A stretch of DNA of 47,765 bases. Origin: Chloracidobacterium sp. (GTDB lineage Bacteria; Acidobacteriota; Blastocatellia; Pyrinomonadales; Pyrinomonadaceae). Positions 32,866-41,268 of the stretch are shown here, piece after piece. Below the pieces are notes generated by a model. It saw only the letters and a program-made list of their open reading frames with translations, was not told the DNA's origin and made no database searches. The translations under genes and the position numbers were made by a program. The stretch is taken from NCBI GenBank assembly GCA_025362075.1, contig JANYIL010000079.1, forward strand, positions 1 to 47,765, written 5' to 3'. How positions within the stretch are numbered: the stretch's first letter is position 1; the number at the start of each line of letters is the position of its first letter.

Positions 32866-34219
32866 GTGCGGCCTCAAGATCGACGATCTTTCCGTCAAGC
32901 TGCATCTCATAAACCGCATCGAGGATATGCTTGAATTGTGGTGACGGGGTGAGGCCAAGTTCGATCAGATGGCGGCCCATCAAGATCGGCTCAGGAGCAC
33001 TTTTCTCGACCTGTAGCTCACCCACTTTTTCAAAGAACCATTCCTGAGCTTCGGAACCGAACCATTTCTCTTTTGGCAGCCAATCGGGGTTTCGCCCGAG
33101 GCTGTCGGCCTTGGCAACGCGATACAGCAGACCGGGCTCGACCTTTCGCGCCAAGCGGCGGAAGGCTCCGTCGCCAACGGCTGATTTGGCCTTATAATAC
33201 TCACCGGGTTTTAGATGATATCGAACAAGCTGGACGACCTGGCCGCGCACGTCATAGCCGTCGAGAGTGAAGATGCCTAGCCGATCCAGGAACGACAGGG
33301 TTGGCTCGACGCCCGCTTCGTCGTGGCCGCGCGAACGCGTGCGACCGTCAACGAATTCGGTTGTTGGAGGCTTGCCAAAATCGTGTGCCAGAGCGCCGAG
33401 CATCACCGCAACCTGCCGCGGATAGTCGAGCTCGTCGATAAGCTTGCGGGCCTCGTCCACGACCATCAGTGTATGGACATCGACATCTCCCTCAGGATGC
33501 CATTCCGGCTCCTGCGGAACGCCGACCAGAGACTGCATCTCGGGAAACAATTGAGAGACTACACCCAGATCATACAGCCATTTCAACCCGATTGACGGTC
33601 TTGCTGGTTTGAGAAGCAACTTTTCGAACTCGCCCCAAATGCGTTCTTTCGGCAGATCGGTAACGTCGATCGTTTTGCAAAGCTCAACCGTTTCAGCCTC
33701 AATATCGAATTCAAATCGTGCGGCAAACTGGGCCCCACGCAAAACGCGAAGCGAATCTTCCGCAAACGTCTGGCGCGAAACCATGCGCAAGAGTTTCCGC
33801 CCGATATCGCCCTGCCCGTCAAATGGATCAACGACCTCGCCGGTCAGAGGGTCTTTGAGAATCGCGTTGACCGTAAAATCCCGCCGACTGCACGCCTCTT
33901 CAAAAGACATCCTCGGATCGCCCTCAATGGCAAATCCGCGATGCCCGGGCCCTACCTTTCGCTCGCGACGCGGTATCGAAACATCCAGGTCACCGATCTT
34001 ATAAACCGCAAACGCCTCGCCAACATTTCTCACCTCGCCAAATCGACCAACAATCTCCAGCAATTTCGCCGGTTCGACGCCATAGACCTCGACATCCCAA
34101 TCCTTTGGCTCGACGCCCATCAATTCGTCGCGAACGCAGCCTCCATTGAGCATCGCCCGCCCGCCGGTGGATTGCGCCGCAATCGCAATTTGCTTAATTA
34201 TTCCAGGAAATTGGGTCAT
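32837..34219 (-). CDS. cca: tRNA nucleotidyltransferase/poly(A) polymerase family with HD domain
   Basis: 460 aa. Class II nucleotidyltransferase head (LNGGCVRDELMG, catalytic DWDVEVYG), RRDFTVNAI, the nucleotide-selecting region with EDSLRVLRGAQFAARF, and a C-terminal HD phosphohydrolase domain (GALAHDFGKPPTTE, HDEAG). It adds or repairs the 3' CCA of tRNA; the HD domain resembles that of E. coli Cca. The active site looks intact. The ATG at 34219 is the only good start. Its 3' end overlaps the convergent membrane-protein gene by 29 bp. Confidence 0.93.
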   Translation of the reverse strand: MTQFPGIIKQIAIAAQSTGGRAMLNGGCVRDELMGVEPKDWDVEVYGVEPAKLLEIVGRFGEVRNVGEAFAVYKIGDLDVSIPRRERKVGPGHRGFAIEGDPRMSFEEACSRRDFTVNAILKDPLTGEVVDPFDGQGDIGRKLLRMVSRQTFAEDSLRVLRGAQFAARFEFDIEAETVELCKTIDVTDLPKERIWGEFEKLLLKPARPSIGLKWLYDLGVVSQLFPEMQSLVGVPQEPEWHPEGDVDVHTLMVVDEARKLIDELDYPRQVAVMLGALAHDFGKPPTTEFVDGRTRSRGHDEAGVEPTLSFLDRLGIFTLDGYDVRGQVVQLVRYHLKPGEYYKAKSAVGDGAFRRLARKVEPGLLYRVAKADSLGRNPDWLPKEKWFGSEAQEWFFEKVGELQVEKSAPEPILMGRHLIELGLTPSPQFKHILDAVYEMQLDGKIVDLEAALIEASLMIE

Positions 34220-34269
34220 CGCTTTAGTGTACCAGCCAGCACCGCTCGCCCTTTAGAGAAAGTCTTGCA

Positions 34270-34649
34270 TTATGCACCAACGCGATAGCCGATAGCTACG
34301 ACTTCCCGGGCCGTGAAGAGTATCTGGAAGCCAATCGTGACCCCAGATTTGACGGCATGTATGGCTGAGAATCTGGCAATGCGACACGCGAAGAAATGGA
34401 AAGACTGCATGGCGGGATTTAATGGAAAGGATTCCGACGAAAAGTATTTATATCAAAACTCAAGAACCGGAATTCTTGGTGCTACTGGAAAAGTTTAAAG
34501 ACTCAATATCACAGTTTGCACCGTGGCCTAAAAATATGGCGTTGGCACCGCTCCCTCAGGCGGCTTCAGCCGTCTTACCGCGTTTCGCGGCATATAGCCA
34601 CGCCGTTTACGACGTGGTAGGGCCGAAAGAATTCCTAAGGGCGTTTTAA
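34270..34649 (+). pseudogene. Possible gene fragments in the cca-glyS gap
   Basis: One frame reads AIADSYDFPGREEYLEANRD and PRFDGMYG up to a TGA (34366-34368), then continues in the same frame with ESGNATREEMERLHGGI and stops at 34422. A second frame starts at that stop (TAATG) and reads MERIPTKSIYIKTQEPEFLV and further before running into the palindrome array. Both look protein-like but match nothing I recognise. Probably remains of a decayed gene; weak evidence. Confidence 0.3.
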
Positions 34650-34789
34650 TGTCCTTACCAAATTCCCGCTTTAGCGAATAGTGCACGAAGTATATGAAGG
34701 ACGTTAAAACGCCCTTCCAAACTTATACAAACCTACCCACGTGCTAAAGCACGTGGCTATTTGCCCTACGGGAAAGCCTCGTAAACGAG
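34559..34789. repeat. Array of six hairpins (REP-like cluster)
   Basis: Within 231 bp: GGCGGC/GCCGTC (34559-34574), CCGCG/CGCGG (34578-34590), CCACG/CGTGG (34598-34617), a perfect 13-bp pair (34637-34649 with 34704-34716), CCACGTGC/GCACGTGG (34737-34756) and CTCGT/ACGAG (34778-34789). The stems have unrelated sequences. It lies between the 5' end of cca and the 3' end of glyS. Confidence 0.85.
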
Positions 34790-34805
34790 TCTACCCAACT
34801 ACACG

Positions 34806-36272
34806 CTAAACCAACCGCTTCAGCAAATATTCCTTAAGATCATCGATTTTCACGCGTTCCTGTTCCCACGTATCGCGGTCGCGGACGGTGACGGCGTCGT
34901 CTTCGAGGGATTCGTGGTCGACGGTGACGCAGAATGGGGTGCCGATCTCGTCTTGTCTCGCGTAGAGTTTGCCGATGCCGCCGGTGTCGTCGTAGACGGT
35001 TCGCATTGACGGCTGGAGGTCGTGTTTGAGACGTTTGGCGAGGGTTACAATGCCCTCATTGTTTTTGGCGAGCGGCAAAACGGCGACCTTGATCGGGGCG
35101 AGTGACGGTTTGAGTTTTAGAATTACGCGGACCTCGCCTTTGTCGTTGGTTTTTTCGGTGTAGGCGTCCATCATGACGGCGAGGAGCGTGCGGTTGACGC
35201 CGATGGCCGGTTCGATGACATAGGGGTAAAAACGCTCGTTTGTCGCCGGGTCGAAATACGAAAGGTCTTCGGTGGTATCGGGATTGATTCGTTTACCTTC
35301 TTCATTTTCGGGCTTTTTCGAGTGGGCTTTGAGGTCAAAATCCTTACGATTCGCGATCCCCATCAGCTCGTCCCACTGTTTCGACTCGTCCTCGCGTTCT
35401 GGGAAAAAGCGGTACATTATATCGACGGTGCGCTCGGCGTAATGGGCGAGTTCGTGCGGCTGCTGTTCGTAGAGGCTGAGATTTTCGGGCAAGATGCCAA
35501 GCGTTCCGAGCCATGCCTGAAATCCGTCGATCCATTCCTGATGCAGTTTAGGAGCGTCCTCGGCACGGCAGAAATATTCCATCTCCATCTGCTCGAATTC
35601 GCGTGTGCGAAAGATAAAGTTACCCGGCGTCACCTCATTGCGAAACGCCTTGCCGATCTGCGCAATGCCGAATGGCAGCTTTCGCCGCGACGTGTCGAGA
35701 ACGTTCTTGAAATTAATAAAAATTCCTTGCGCCGTTTCCGGCCGGAGATAGGCTAACGCTTTTTCATCCTCGTCACTCGAAACAGCTCCGACCGTTGTTC
35801 GAAACATAAGGTTAAACGGTCGCGATTCCGTCCAGTCAATTTCTCCGCAGTTGGGACAGGGTATTTGCTGTTCTTGAAGACGATTTGAACGGCCACTGTT
35901 ATCCCCAATGCTGTCAGGATAGATTATTTGGGTCGTACTCTTAGTCGAACCAAACTCTGCGAGTAATTTGTCTTCTCGAAATCGAGAATGACATTTCCTA
36001 CAATCGACCAGAGGATCAATGAACGTGTCTTCGTGACCGGAATAGTGCCAGACGAGCCGGTTCTGAATGATCGACGAATCCAACCCCTCGATATCATCGC
36101 GTTCGTAGACGAGCCAGTTCCACCAACTTCGTTTGATATTATTTGCAAGCTCAACGCCGAGCTGGCCGTAATCCCACGACGAACCAAGCCCGCCGTAGAT
36201 GTCCGAAGCCGGAAAGACAAATCCGCGACGTTTTGAGAGAGAGACGATAGTTTCTATATTTGGTGCAGGCAT
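34806..36272 (-). CDS. glyS: Glycyl-tRNA synthetase, single-chain (dimeric) type
   Basis: 488 aa class II synthetase of the archaeal/eukaryotic-like alpha2 type. N-terminal RRGFVFPASDIYGGLGSSWD, cysteine pairs CRKC and CPNC, motif 2 region (IGKAFRNEVTPGNFIFRTRE), EFEQMEMEYF, motif 3 (GVNRTLLAVM) and a C-terminal anticodon-binding domain (KVAVLPLAKN ... VRDRDTWEQERV). It charges tRNA-Gly. The ATG at 36272 (MPAPNIET) is preferred over a TTG three codons earlier. It is divergent from the penicillin-acylase-like gene, with a 74-bp shared upstream region. Also called glyQS in annotations. Confidence 0.96.
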   Translation of the reverse strand: MPAPNIETIVSLSKRRGFVFPASDIYGGLGSSWDYGQLGVELANNIKRSWWNWLVYERDDIEGLDSSIIQNRLVWHYSGHEDTFIDPLVDCRKCHSRFREDKLLAEFGSTKSTTQIIYPDSIGDNSGRSNRLQEQQIPCPNCGEIDWTESRPFNLMFRTTVGAVSSDEDEKALAYLRPETAQGIFINFKNVLDTSRRKLPFGIAQIGKAFRNEVTPGNFIFRTREFEQMEMEYFCRAEDAPKLHQEWIDGFQAWLGTLGILPENLSLYEQQPHELAHYAERTVDIMYRFFPEREDESKQWDELMGIANRKDFDLKAHSKKPENEEGKRINPDTTEDLSYFDPATNERFYPYVIEPAIGVNRTLLAVMMDAYTEKTNDKGEVRVILKLKPSLAPIKVAVLPLAKNNEGIVTLAKRLKHDLQPSMRTVYDDTGGIGKLYARQDEIGTPFCVTVDHESLEDDAVTVRDRDTWEQERVKIDDLKEYLLKRLV

Positions 36273-36346
36273 AAAAATCAATTTCGAGTTCCGAGTTAAA
36301 ACCTAGATTTTACAACTTACGCGGAATAACGGAAAATGTGTCGGCT

Positions 36347-38569
36347 ATGAAAGTAACGATGAAGATGTTTCGAAAGGTGGCTTACTCGGGTAGTTTGTCT
36401 GCGGCGGGGATTGTTTGCCTGCTCGCTCCCGGCATTTTTGCTCAGGAAACAAAAACGACGGTGGCCGATCGGATACAGGGCCGCGAGCTTTGGCGTCAGG
36501 TCGAGATAGTGCGGACCGAGCATGGCGTGCCGCATATCCGGGCACAGAATTTACGTGCCGCCGGGTACGCTCTGTCGTGGCTGCAGTCCGAGGATTATGG
36601 GACGTTGACCGCGATGCGGCTGCTTGGGGCCAGCGGCCGGTCGGCTTGGCTGTACGGGCACGACAAAATCGAATCGGACTTTGCCGCTCTGCGGGACCGG
36701 GAGATGGCGATCCAGAAATATCACCTGCTCGATCAGGAAACGCGGGATATTTACGAGGGTTTCGCGGACGGCATTAACCGCTATGTCGAGCTGCATTCGG
36801 GCGAATTTCCCGCTCATATGCCGTCTGATTTTACCGGTTACGACGTTGCGGCACTCGACATCATCGGACCACCAACAGCCAAGATCCGGGCCTTTTTAAA
36901 CAAGATCAACCCGCCCACGAAGCCCGACAGACAGCCCGTCGTAAACAGCAATAACGAAGGCGACGAACGGGAACCCGACGACGGCTCAAACGCCTGGGCA
37001 TTTGCCCCGAGCCGGACAAAATCCGGCAAAGCGATCCTTCTGCGCAACCCGCACCTGACATGGACAGCCGGTTATTACGAGGCCCACATGACCGTTCCGG
37101 GCGTCGTCGATTTTTACGGCGATTTTCGGATCGGCGGGCCGTTTGATGTGATCGGCGGTTTTAATCGAAACCTGGGCTGGTCAACGACGAATAACCATCA
37201 GGACCTGGACGAGATATATGCGCTTGATGTTGATCCGGCGGCGGTTGATCATTACCTTTTCGATGGTGCTTCGCTGCCGCTTAAGCGTGAGCTGCAAACG
37301 GTCACCTTTCGTAATGGCGAGGGGCTTTCGACCGAAACCCGCGAAACGTGGGTTTCGCCGCTCGGCCCGGTCATCTATCGTGCCGGTGGAAAAATATACA
37401 TCATCAAGTTTGCCGGCGATGGAGAATTCCGCGCTGGCGAGCAATTCCTGCACATGATGAGAGCGACGACGCTTGCCGAATGGAAGGACGCGATGCGGAT
37501 GCGAGCAAGGGTCACCTCAAATTTTACATACGCGGACAAGGCCGGAAACATCTTCTTCGTTTGGAACGCATCGCTCCCGCTGCTGCCTCATCCGCCGAGC
37601 GATGATTTGACCGCCGTCGCCGCTCACGGAACGCGCGATGTCTGGACGCGGTATGTCCCATTTGACTCACTGCCCCAGGTGCTCAACCCGCCGGGCGGCT
37701 ATGTGCATAACGAGAACAATTCACCGCATTTCACAAACGTCCGGACGCCGATTGACCTCAAGGATGCGTACCCGAATTTCGAAAAGCCCGCCCTATCGCT
37801 CCGCAGCCAGCTCGCCATCGAGCTTGTCGGCGGCGACAATAAGCTCAGTCTTGAGGATGTCGTTCAGCTAAAACACAGCTACCGGATGCTGCTCCCCGAC
37901 CGCGTAAAGCCCGATCTCATCGCCGCCGTCAAGGCGTCGAACCCAACCGGCGACGTTGCGTCCGCTATCGCCCTATTGGAGAAGTGGAACAATACCGCAG
38001 CCCCGGACAGCAAAGGCGCGGCTCTTTTTGAGGTCTGGTGGACCCACTATTCGGGCATACGACCTCCTGAAAGAACAATATTACCCGATGAAAAACGCTA
38101 TGCCCGCGTCTGGAGCGCGTCCGATCCGCTAAAAACGCCGAGCGACCTCACCGACAAACAGCGAGCCGTCGAGTCCTTTACCTGGGCGGTCGCCGAGACC
38201 GCACGCCGATTCGGAAGCTGGGATGTCGCGTGGGGCGACATCCACCGCGTGCGCCGCGGCAAGGTTGACGTGCCAGTAGGCGGCTGCGGCAATGACCTCG
38301 GGTGCTTTCGCATCCTCACATTTGCACGCGATGCGGATGGCAAGCTCTCCGCAAATTCCGGTGACGGCTGGATCCTCGCCATCGAATTTGCCGACACGCC
38401 ACGCGCGTATTCGGTGCTGGCCTATGGGGAAAGCCGCCGACCGGAATCGCCGTGGTTTTCCGATCAGGCAGAGATGTTTGCTAAAGGTGAGCTCAAGAAA
38501 GTTGCGTTTACCGAGACCGATGTTAACTCTCAAGCGCTTTTGCGGTACCGGCCGGGGGAAATTAAATAA
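36347..38569 (+). CDS. Secreted penicillin-acylase-family (Ntn) hydrolase
   Basis: About 740 aa. Signal peptide (YSGSLSAAGIVCLLAPGIFAQ), alpha chain (VRTEHGVPHIRAQNLRAAGY), then the autocleavage site before Ser of GSNAWAFAPSRTKSGKAIL (Ser at about residue 214), giving the nucleophile of the beta chain. A conserved LRNPHLTW segment follows. A GTG at 36338 and ATGs at 36347 and 36359 are all possible starts; signal-peptide length favours 36347 or 36359. Family members cut amide bonds of acylated compounds, for example N-acyl-homoserine lactones or beta-lactams; the substrate here cannot be told. It is secreted and processed in the periplasm. Confidence 0.92.
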   Translation: MKVTMKMFRKVAYSGSLSAAGIVCLLAPGIFAQETKTTVADRIQGRELWRQVEIVRTEHGVPHIRAQNLRAAGYALSWLQSEDYGTLTAMRLLGASGRSAWLYGHDKIESDFAALRDREMAIQKYHLLDQETRDIYEGFADGINRYVELHSGEFPAHMPSDFTGYDVAALDIIGPPTAKIRAFLNKINPPTKPDRQPVVNSNNEGDEREPDDGSNAWAFAPSRTKSGKAILLRNPHLTWTAGYYEAHMTVPGVVDFYGDFRIGGPFDVIGGFNRNLGWSTTNNHQDLDEIYALDVDPAAVDHYLFDGASLPLKRELQTVTFRNGEGLSTETRETWVSPLGPVIYRAGGKIYIIKFAGDGEFRAGEQFLHMMRATTLAEWKDAMRMRARVTSNFTYADKAGNIFFVWNASLPLLPHPPSDDLTAVAAHGTRDVWTRYVPFDSLPQVLNPPGGYVHNENNSPHFTNVRTPIDLKDAYPNFEKPALSLRSQLAIELVGGDNKLSLEDVVQLKHSYRMLLPDRVKPDLIAAVKASNPTGDVASAIALLEKWNNTAAPDSKGAALFEVWWTHYSGIRPPERTILPDEKRYARVWSASDPLKTPSDLTDKQRAVESFTWAVAETARRFGSWDVAWGDIHRVRRGKVDVPVGGCGNDLGCFRILTFARDADGKLSANSGDGWILAIEFADTPRAYSVLAYGESRRPESPWFSDQAEMFAKGELKKVAFTETDVNSQALLRYRPGEIK

Positions 38570-38577
38570 TCTTGTCA

Positions 38578-38591
38578 GCGTCAGATGACGC
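38578..38591. other. Short palindrome at convergent gene ends
   Basis: GCGTC/GACGC with a 4-nt loop, overlapping the vapC stop and 9 bp after the stop of the hydrolase gene. Possibly a weak shared terminator. Confidence 0.35.
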
Positions 38592-38973
38592 ATCTCAGAC
38601 CTAAATGTTTTTCGAAAGGCAGAAAATCGCGATCGTTGTGTAAAAGCCCATAGCCATTCATGATGCAGCATGTTGCGATGATCGCATCAATAGTTTTCCG
38701 GATCGTAATTCCTTTTGATCGAAGTGCAATATAATTGCGCGCCGATTCGATAGCCACGTCATGACCGCCGAGAACTACAAAATTTAACCGACTAAAGATA
38801 CGCAGCGCAGCGTTGAAGTATTTTTGGCTGGGCGAACCTTGCAGGACCTCGACCATAATCAGGTCACCAATACCCACACGTTCGACCGTTAGGATAGCGT
38901 CTAGCTTTAGAGTTTGAGGTGTGTCTAAATCGTTCAGATAATCGATCCAAACACTCGAATCCACTAAAATCAT
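38581..38973 (-). CDS. vapC: VapC-type PIN ribonuclease toxin
   Basis: 130 aa. ILVDSSVWIDYLND provides the first catalytic Asp (residue 5), GDLIMVEVLQG the Glu, and KTIDAIIATCCIMNGYGLLHNDRDF the remaining acidic residues. It inhibits translation by RNA cleavage when free. It overlaps the vapB antitoxin gene by 4 bp (ATGA coupling). Confidence 0.93.
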   Translation of the reverse strand: MILVDSSVWIDYLNDLDTPQTLKLDAILTVERVGIGDLIMVEVLQGSPSQKYFNAALRIFSRLNFVVLGGHDVAIESARNYIALRSKGITIRKTIDAIIATCCIMNGYGLLHNDRDFLPFEKHLGLRCVI

Positions 38974-39164
38974 TTGTCGAGTCTCATAGCTTCGAGATCA
39001 CCTTCCCACTTAAACATTCCCCTCAGTTTCTTTACCTCGGACTGTCGCTTTATTCGCACTAATGTTTCCAGCGCCAATTCCACTGCCTCGCGTTTTGTCT
39101 TGAGTCCCGTAAATTTAAGAGCCTCTTTCATTAGTCTGTCGTTAATCTCGATATTCGTCCGCAT
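38970..39164 (-). CDS. vapB: VapB-type antitoxin
   Basis: 64 aa from ATG 39164, with GAGG nine bases upstream; a GTG at 39179 would add five residues. N-terminal MRTNIEINDRLMKEALKFTG is the ribbon-helix-helix DNA-binding type of the VapB (MetJ/Arc-like, DUF2191) group, and the C-terminal LRGMFKWEGDLEAMRLDK binds the toxin. It probably represses its own promoter through the palindrome at 39165-39190. Confidence 0.92.
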   Translation of the reverse strand: MRTNIEINDRLMKEALKFTGLKTKREAVELALETLVRIKRQSEVKKLRGMFKWEGDLEAMRLDK

Positions 39165-39190
39165 GTGTATAAACCTCACTTTCTATACAC
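39165..39190. promoter_or_regulatory. vapBC operator palindrome
   Basis: Perfect GTGTATA (39165-39171) and TATACAC (39184-39190) separated by 12 bp, overlapping the ribosome site immediately upstream of vapB. Fits the autoregulatory site of a ribbon-helix-helix antitoxin. Confidence 0.7.
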
Positions 39191-39227
39191 ATCATACGTC
39201 TAATACTCTATGGTTGTCAAAAATGGG

Positions 39228-39257
39228 AAAAAAAAGGACGAGCCCGAAAGCTCGTCC
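39228..39257 (-). terminator. Rho-independent terminator of the PEGA/PEP-CTERM operon
   Basis: GGACGAGC (39236-39243) pairs with GCTCGTCC (39250-39257); on the minus strand it is followed by eight Ts. Confidence 0.9.
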
Positions 39258-39281
39258 CCGCAAGTTTAGTTTGCTTGGAAA

Positions 39282-40229
39282 CTATTGGATTACCGGCGGC
39301 TGAGCACCCGGCGGGATGACCCAGATCTCATAGGATGTCCGTGCCCGGTTGCTGCCCCTGACGATTTGGATGCGTCGCGGGTCGAGGCCGCGGGTCTTGA
39401 CCATATAGTCGAGGGCCCGTTTGGACAGTCGGTCGTATGTGTTGCGGGTCATGCTGATCTTGTCCGTTCCCGGATAGATGATGACGTAGAGCTGTGCGTC
39501 GGGCGTGTTCTGCACCTGAATCACGCAGTTGTCGAGGCGGCCCTTGTCGTCGTCGGGGGATTTCGACGCAAACTCGTCGCATTTGAACCCCTTAGGCGGC
39601 TCCGGTTTCGGCAGCGGCGTAACATCGGTCGGGACCGAGATGGTCTGCCGGCACTTGCTGTCGTAAACGTCGTCGTTGACGTCAAGGTCGGCGTTGATCG
39701 TCTGTCCGGCCATGCCGGTCGTATCGACCGTGATCGACGGCGTTCCGAGACCGCTCGTGATGCGGCCCGGGCTGACCCGCCACGCATAGCGAATAGGGAT
39801 CGGCGCCGTACCCGAATTGATCGCCGCGAATGTAATAAGGTCGCCTTCCTGCACACGTCCCGGCCCGTCAAGGTGAAAATTGTACGGACACGCCCGCGTC
39901 GTCGTTTCCTCGACGAGCTTAAGGCAGATGCAGTGTTTGAGATTACGCCTGATCTCGATCTCTCTTGTAAAGGCGGTGCCGTTCGGCCCCGCAACTTCGA
40001 CTTTGTGAATGCCCGGGGCGAGGTAAAACACGGCCGGGTCATTGACGCCGCTCATGCCCGCGTACTGGCCGTCGATCTTGACGGCGTAGGGGGCCGGTGT
40101 CGTGCGTACTGTCAGGGTTCCCGTGTCCTTGGGGTGTTTTGTGTCGACGCCGTTTGCAAAGGCCGTCGAAATCCCGAGGGTCAGGGCAACGCCCAGCACA
40201 AATAGAAAGTTGTTTCTTATTACTCGCAT
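39282..40229 (-). CDS. Secreted PEGA-domain protein with OmpA-like C-terminus
   Basis: 315 aa from ATG 40229, with GAGG seven bases upstream. Signal peptide NFLFVLGVALTLGISTAFA, then a PEGA domain (GTLTVRTTPAPYAVKIDGQY ... APGIHKVEVAGP), a cysteine-containing PKD-like domain (GDLITFAAINSGTAPIPIRY), a proline-rich hinge and a C-terminal segment (YDRLSKRALDYMVKTRGLDP ... RIQIVRGSNRAR) with the pattern of OmpA-like peptidoglycan-binding domains. Probably an envelope surface or structural protein. It is the second gene of an operon with the PEP-CTERM protein; terminator behind. Confidence 0.85.
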   Translation of the reverse strand: MRVIRNNFLFVLGVALTLGISTAFANGVDTKHPKDTGTLTVRTTPAPYAVKIDGQYAGMSGVNDPAVFYLAPGIHKVEVAGPNGTAFTREIEIRRNLKHCICLKLVEETTTRACPYNFHLDGPGRVQEGDLITFAAINSGTAPIPIRYAWRVSPGRITSGLGTPSITVDTTGMAGQTINADLDVNDDVYDSKCRQTISVPTDVTPLPKPEPPKGFKCDEFASKSPDDDKGRLDNCVIQVQNTPDAQLYVIIYPGTDKISMTRNTYDRLSKRALDYMVKTRGLDPRRIQIVRGSNRARTSYEIWVIPPGAQPPVIQ

Positions 40230-40337
40230 TTTATCGTCCTCTTTTTGGCGAAAGCACTCGTTCCGCCCGATCTTTAATCCGAAGATCACGATGGCAGCGC
40301 CGCCGATAAACCCGCGACGCTTTTGGCCATCATAACT

Positions 40338-40931
40338 CTATTCGCCGTCTTTTTCATCCTTGCGTTCGCCCTTCTTGCCAAACTTGCGGCGGGCGGCCAT
40401 GCCTATCGACGCCAGCCCCGTTCCAAAGAGCAGTATCGTCACAGGCTCCGGCACGGGCTGCGGCGGCGTCGGGGTCGGCGACATCGGCGGTGTCGGGGTC
40501 GGCGATATCGGCGGCGTCGGCGTCGGCGATATCGGCGGCGTAGGTGACATATTAGGCACCGTGGCCGTCGGCGTCGGCGTTTCCTTATGACGGATCAGGA
40601 TAAAGGCGATCGGGATCGCCGCTAACCCGAGCAATACCCATTTTGGGAATCCGCGGTGGGTCGGCTCAACACAATCGCATGCGTCGTCCTCGACTATCTC
40701 GCTCCTGGTCTCGGTGATGACACGGTTATCCTGACGCGTTTGGCCCTCGGATTTCTTCTTGTCGTCATCGTCGCTCCCTACTATTGCCGTGTCCGCCCTG
40801 CCCGGCTTTGCATCAAGGATCGTTACGACCTGATTAAAACGAACAGGTCCCGCGTTGACGCCCGTAAAGCCCGCCAAAACGGATGCGACGCAGATGGCCG
40901 AGAGTAATACTCTAAAGTTAATATTTTTCAT
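40338..40931 (-). CDS. PEP-CTERM protein with Pro-rich repeats
   Basis: 197 aa. Signal peptide (FRVLLSAICVASVLAGFTGVNA), an acidic region, an internal hydrophobic segment (WVLLGLAAIPIAFILI), tandem PTPTPPISP-type repeats encoded by a GGCGTCGGCG-rich array, then the sorting signal VPEP, a hydrophobic helix (VTILLFGTGLASIGMAA) and a basic tail RRKFGKKGER. PEP-CTERM proteins are processed by exosortase and usually belong to exopolysaccharide surfaces. No exosortase gene is visible here. It lies 108 bp upstream of the PEGA gene on the same strand. Odd feature: two hydrophobic helices flanking the repeats. Confidence 0.88.
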   Translation of the reverse strand: MKNINFRVLLSAICVASVLAGFTGVNAGPVRFNQVVTILDAKPGRADTAIVGSDDDDKKKSEGQTRQDNRVITETRSEIVEDDACDCVEPTHRGFPKWVLLGLAAIPIAFILIRHKETPTPTATVPNMSPTPPISPTPTPPISPTPTPPMSPTPTPPQPVPEPVTILLFGTGLASIGMAARRKFGKKGERKDEKDGE

Positions 40932-41184
40932 GTCTGTAACCTGACTAACGGTTTTACGGTGAAAACTTACAGGTTTTCACTGTTCGGATGGCACTCCACT
41001 GATCAAACTGATTATTTGGGGCACTCCCGGATAAAAGCAGATATTTACTCGTAAATTTAGCTTTGCCGGGGCCAAAATAAACCAATTTCGTTAATTCAAC
41101 AGGAAAAGACACCTAATACCCGCATCTTTCCATAAATTTTCAATTTTTCTATCGATTTGTTTTCAATTACCGGAATAAAGAAAA
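40932..41184. other. Intergenic region upstream of the PEP-CTERM operon
   Basis: 253 bp, clearly AT-rich. It holds a GTGAAAAC/GTTTTCAC hairpin near 40962-40981, which would lie in the 5' leader of the PEP-CTERM transcript on the minus strand. No gene or clear promoter could be assigned. Confidence 0.4.
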
Positions 41185-41212
41185 CCGGCTATCACAAGAT
41201 AGTGATAACCGG
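41185..41212 (-). terminator. Terminator of Uma2 gene
   Basis: CCGGCTATCAC (41185-41195) pairs with GTGATAACCGG (41202-41212), one mismatch, 6-nt loop; on the minus strand it is followed by TTTTCTTTATT. The plus side also has ACTGTTTTTCC, so it may act both ways. Confidence 0.75.
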
Positions 41213-41268
41213 ACTGTTTTTCCTTAATTTTTTTTGAATTTCCAGTGAGGGATAAAGGCTCGATGGCG

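Noticed and set aside
34366..34368. In-frame TGA as a selenocysteine codon
   Set aside because: No conserved selenoprotein family is recognisable and no selenocysteine insertion hairpin could be assigned downstream; gene decay is simpler.
39285..40205. A 306-codon plus-strand open frame
   Set aside because: It is antisense to the PEGA-domain gene, which has a signal peptide, recognisable domains, a ribosome site and a terminator on the minus strand.
40440..40560. GGCGTCGGCG-type tandem repeats that might suggest a CRISPR or minisatellite locus
   Set aside because: They encode the Pro/Thr repeats of the PEP-CTERM protein in frame; there are no spacers of uniform length.
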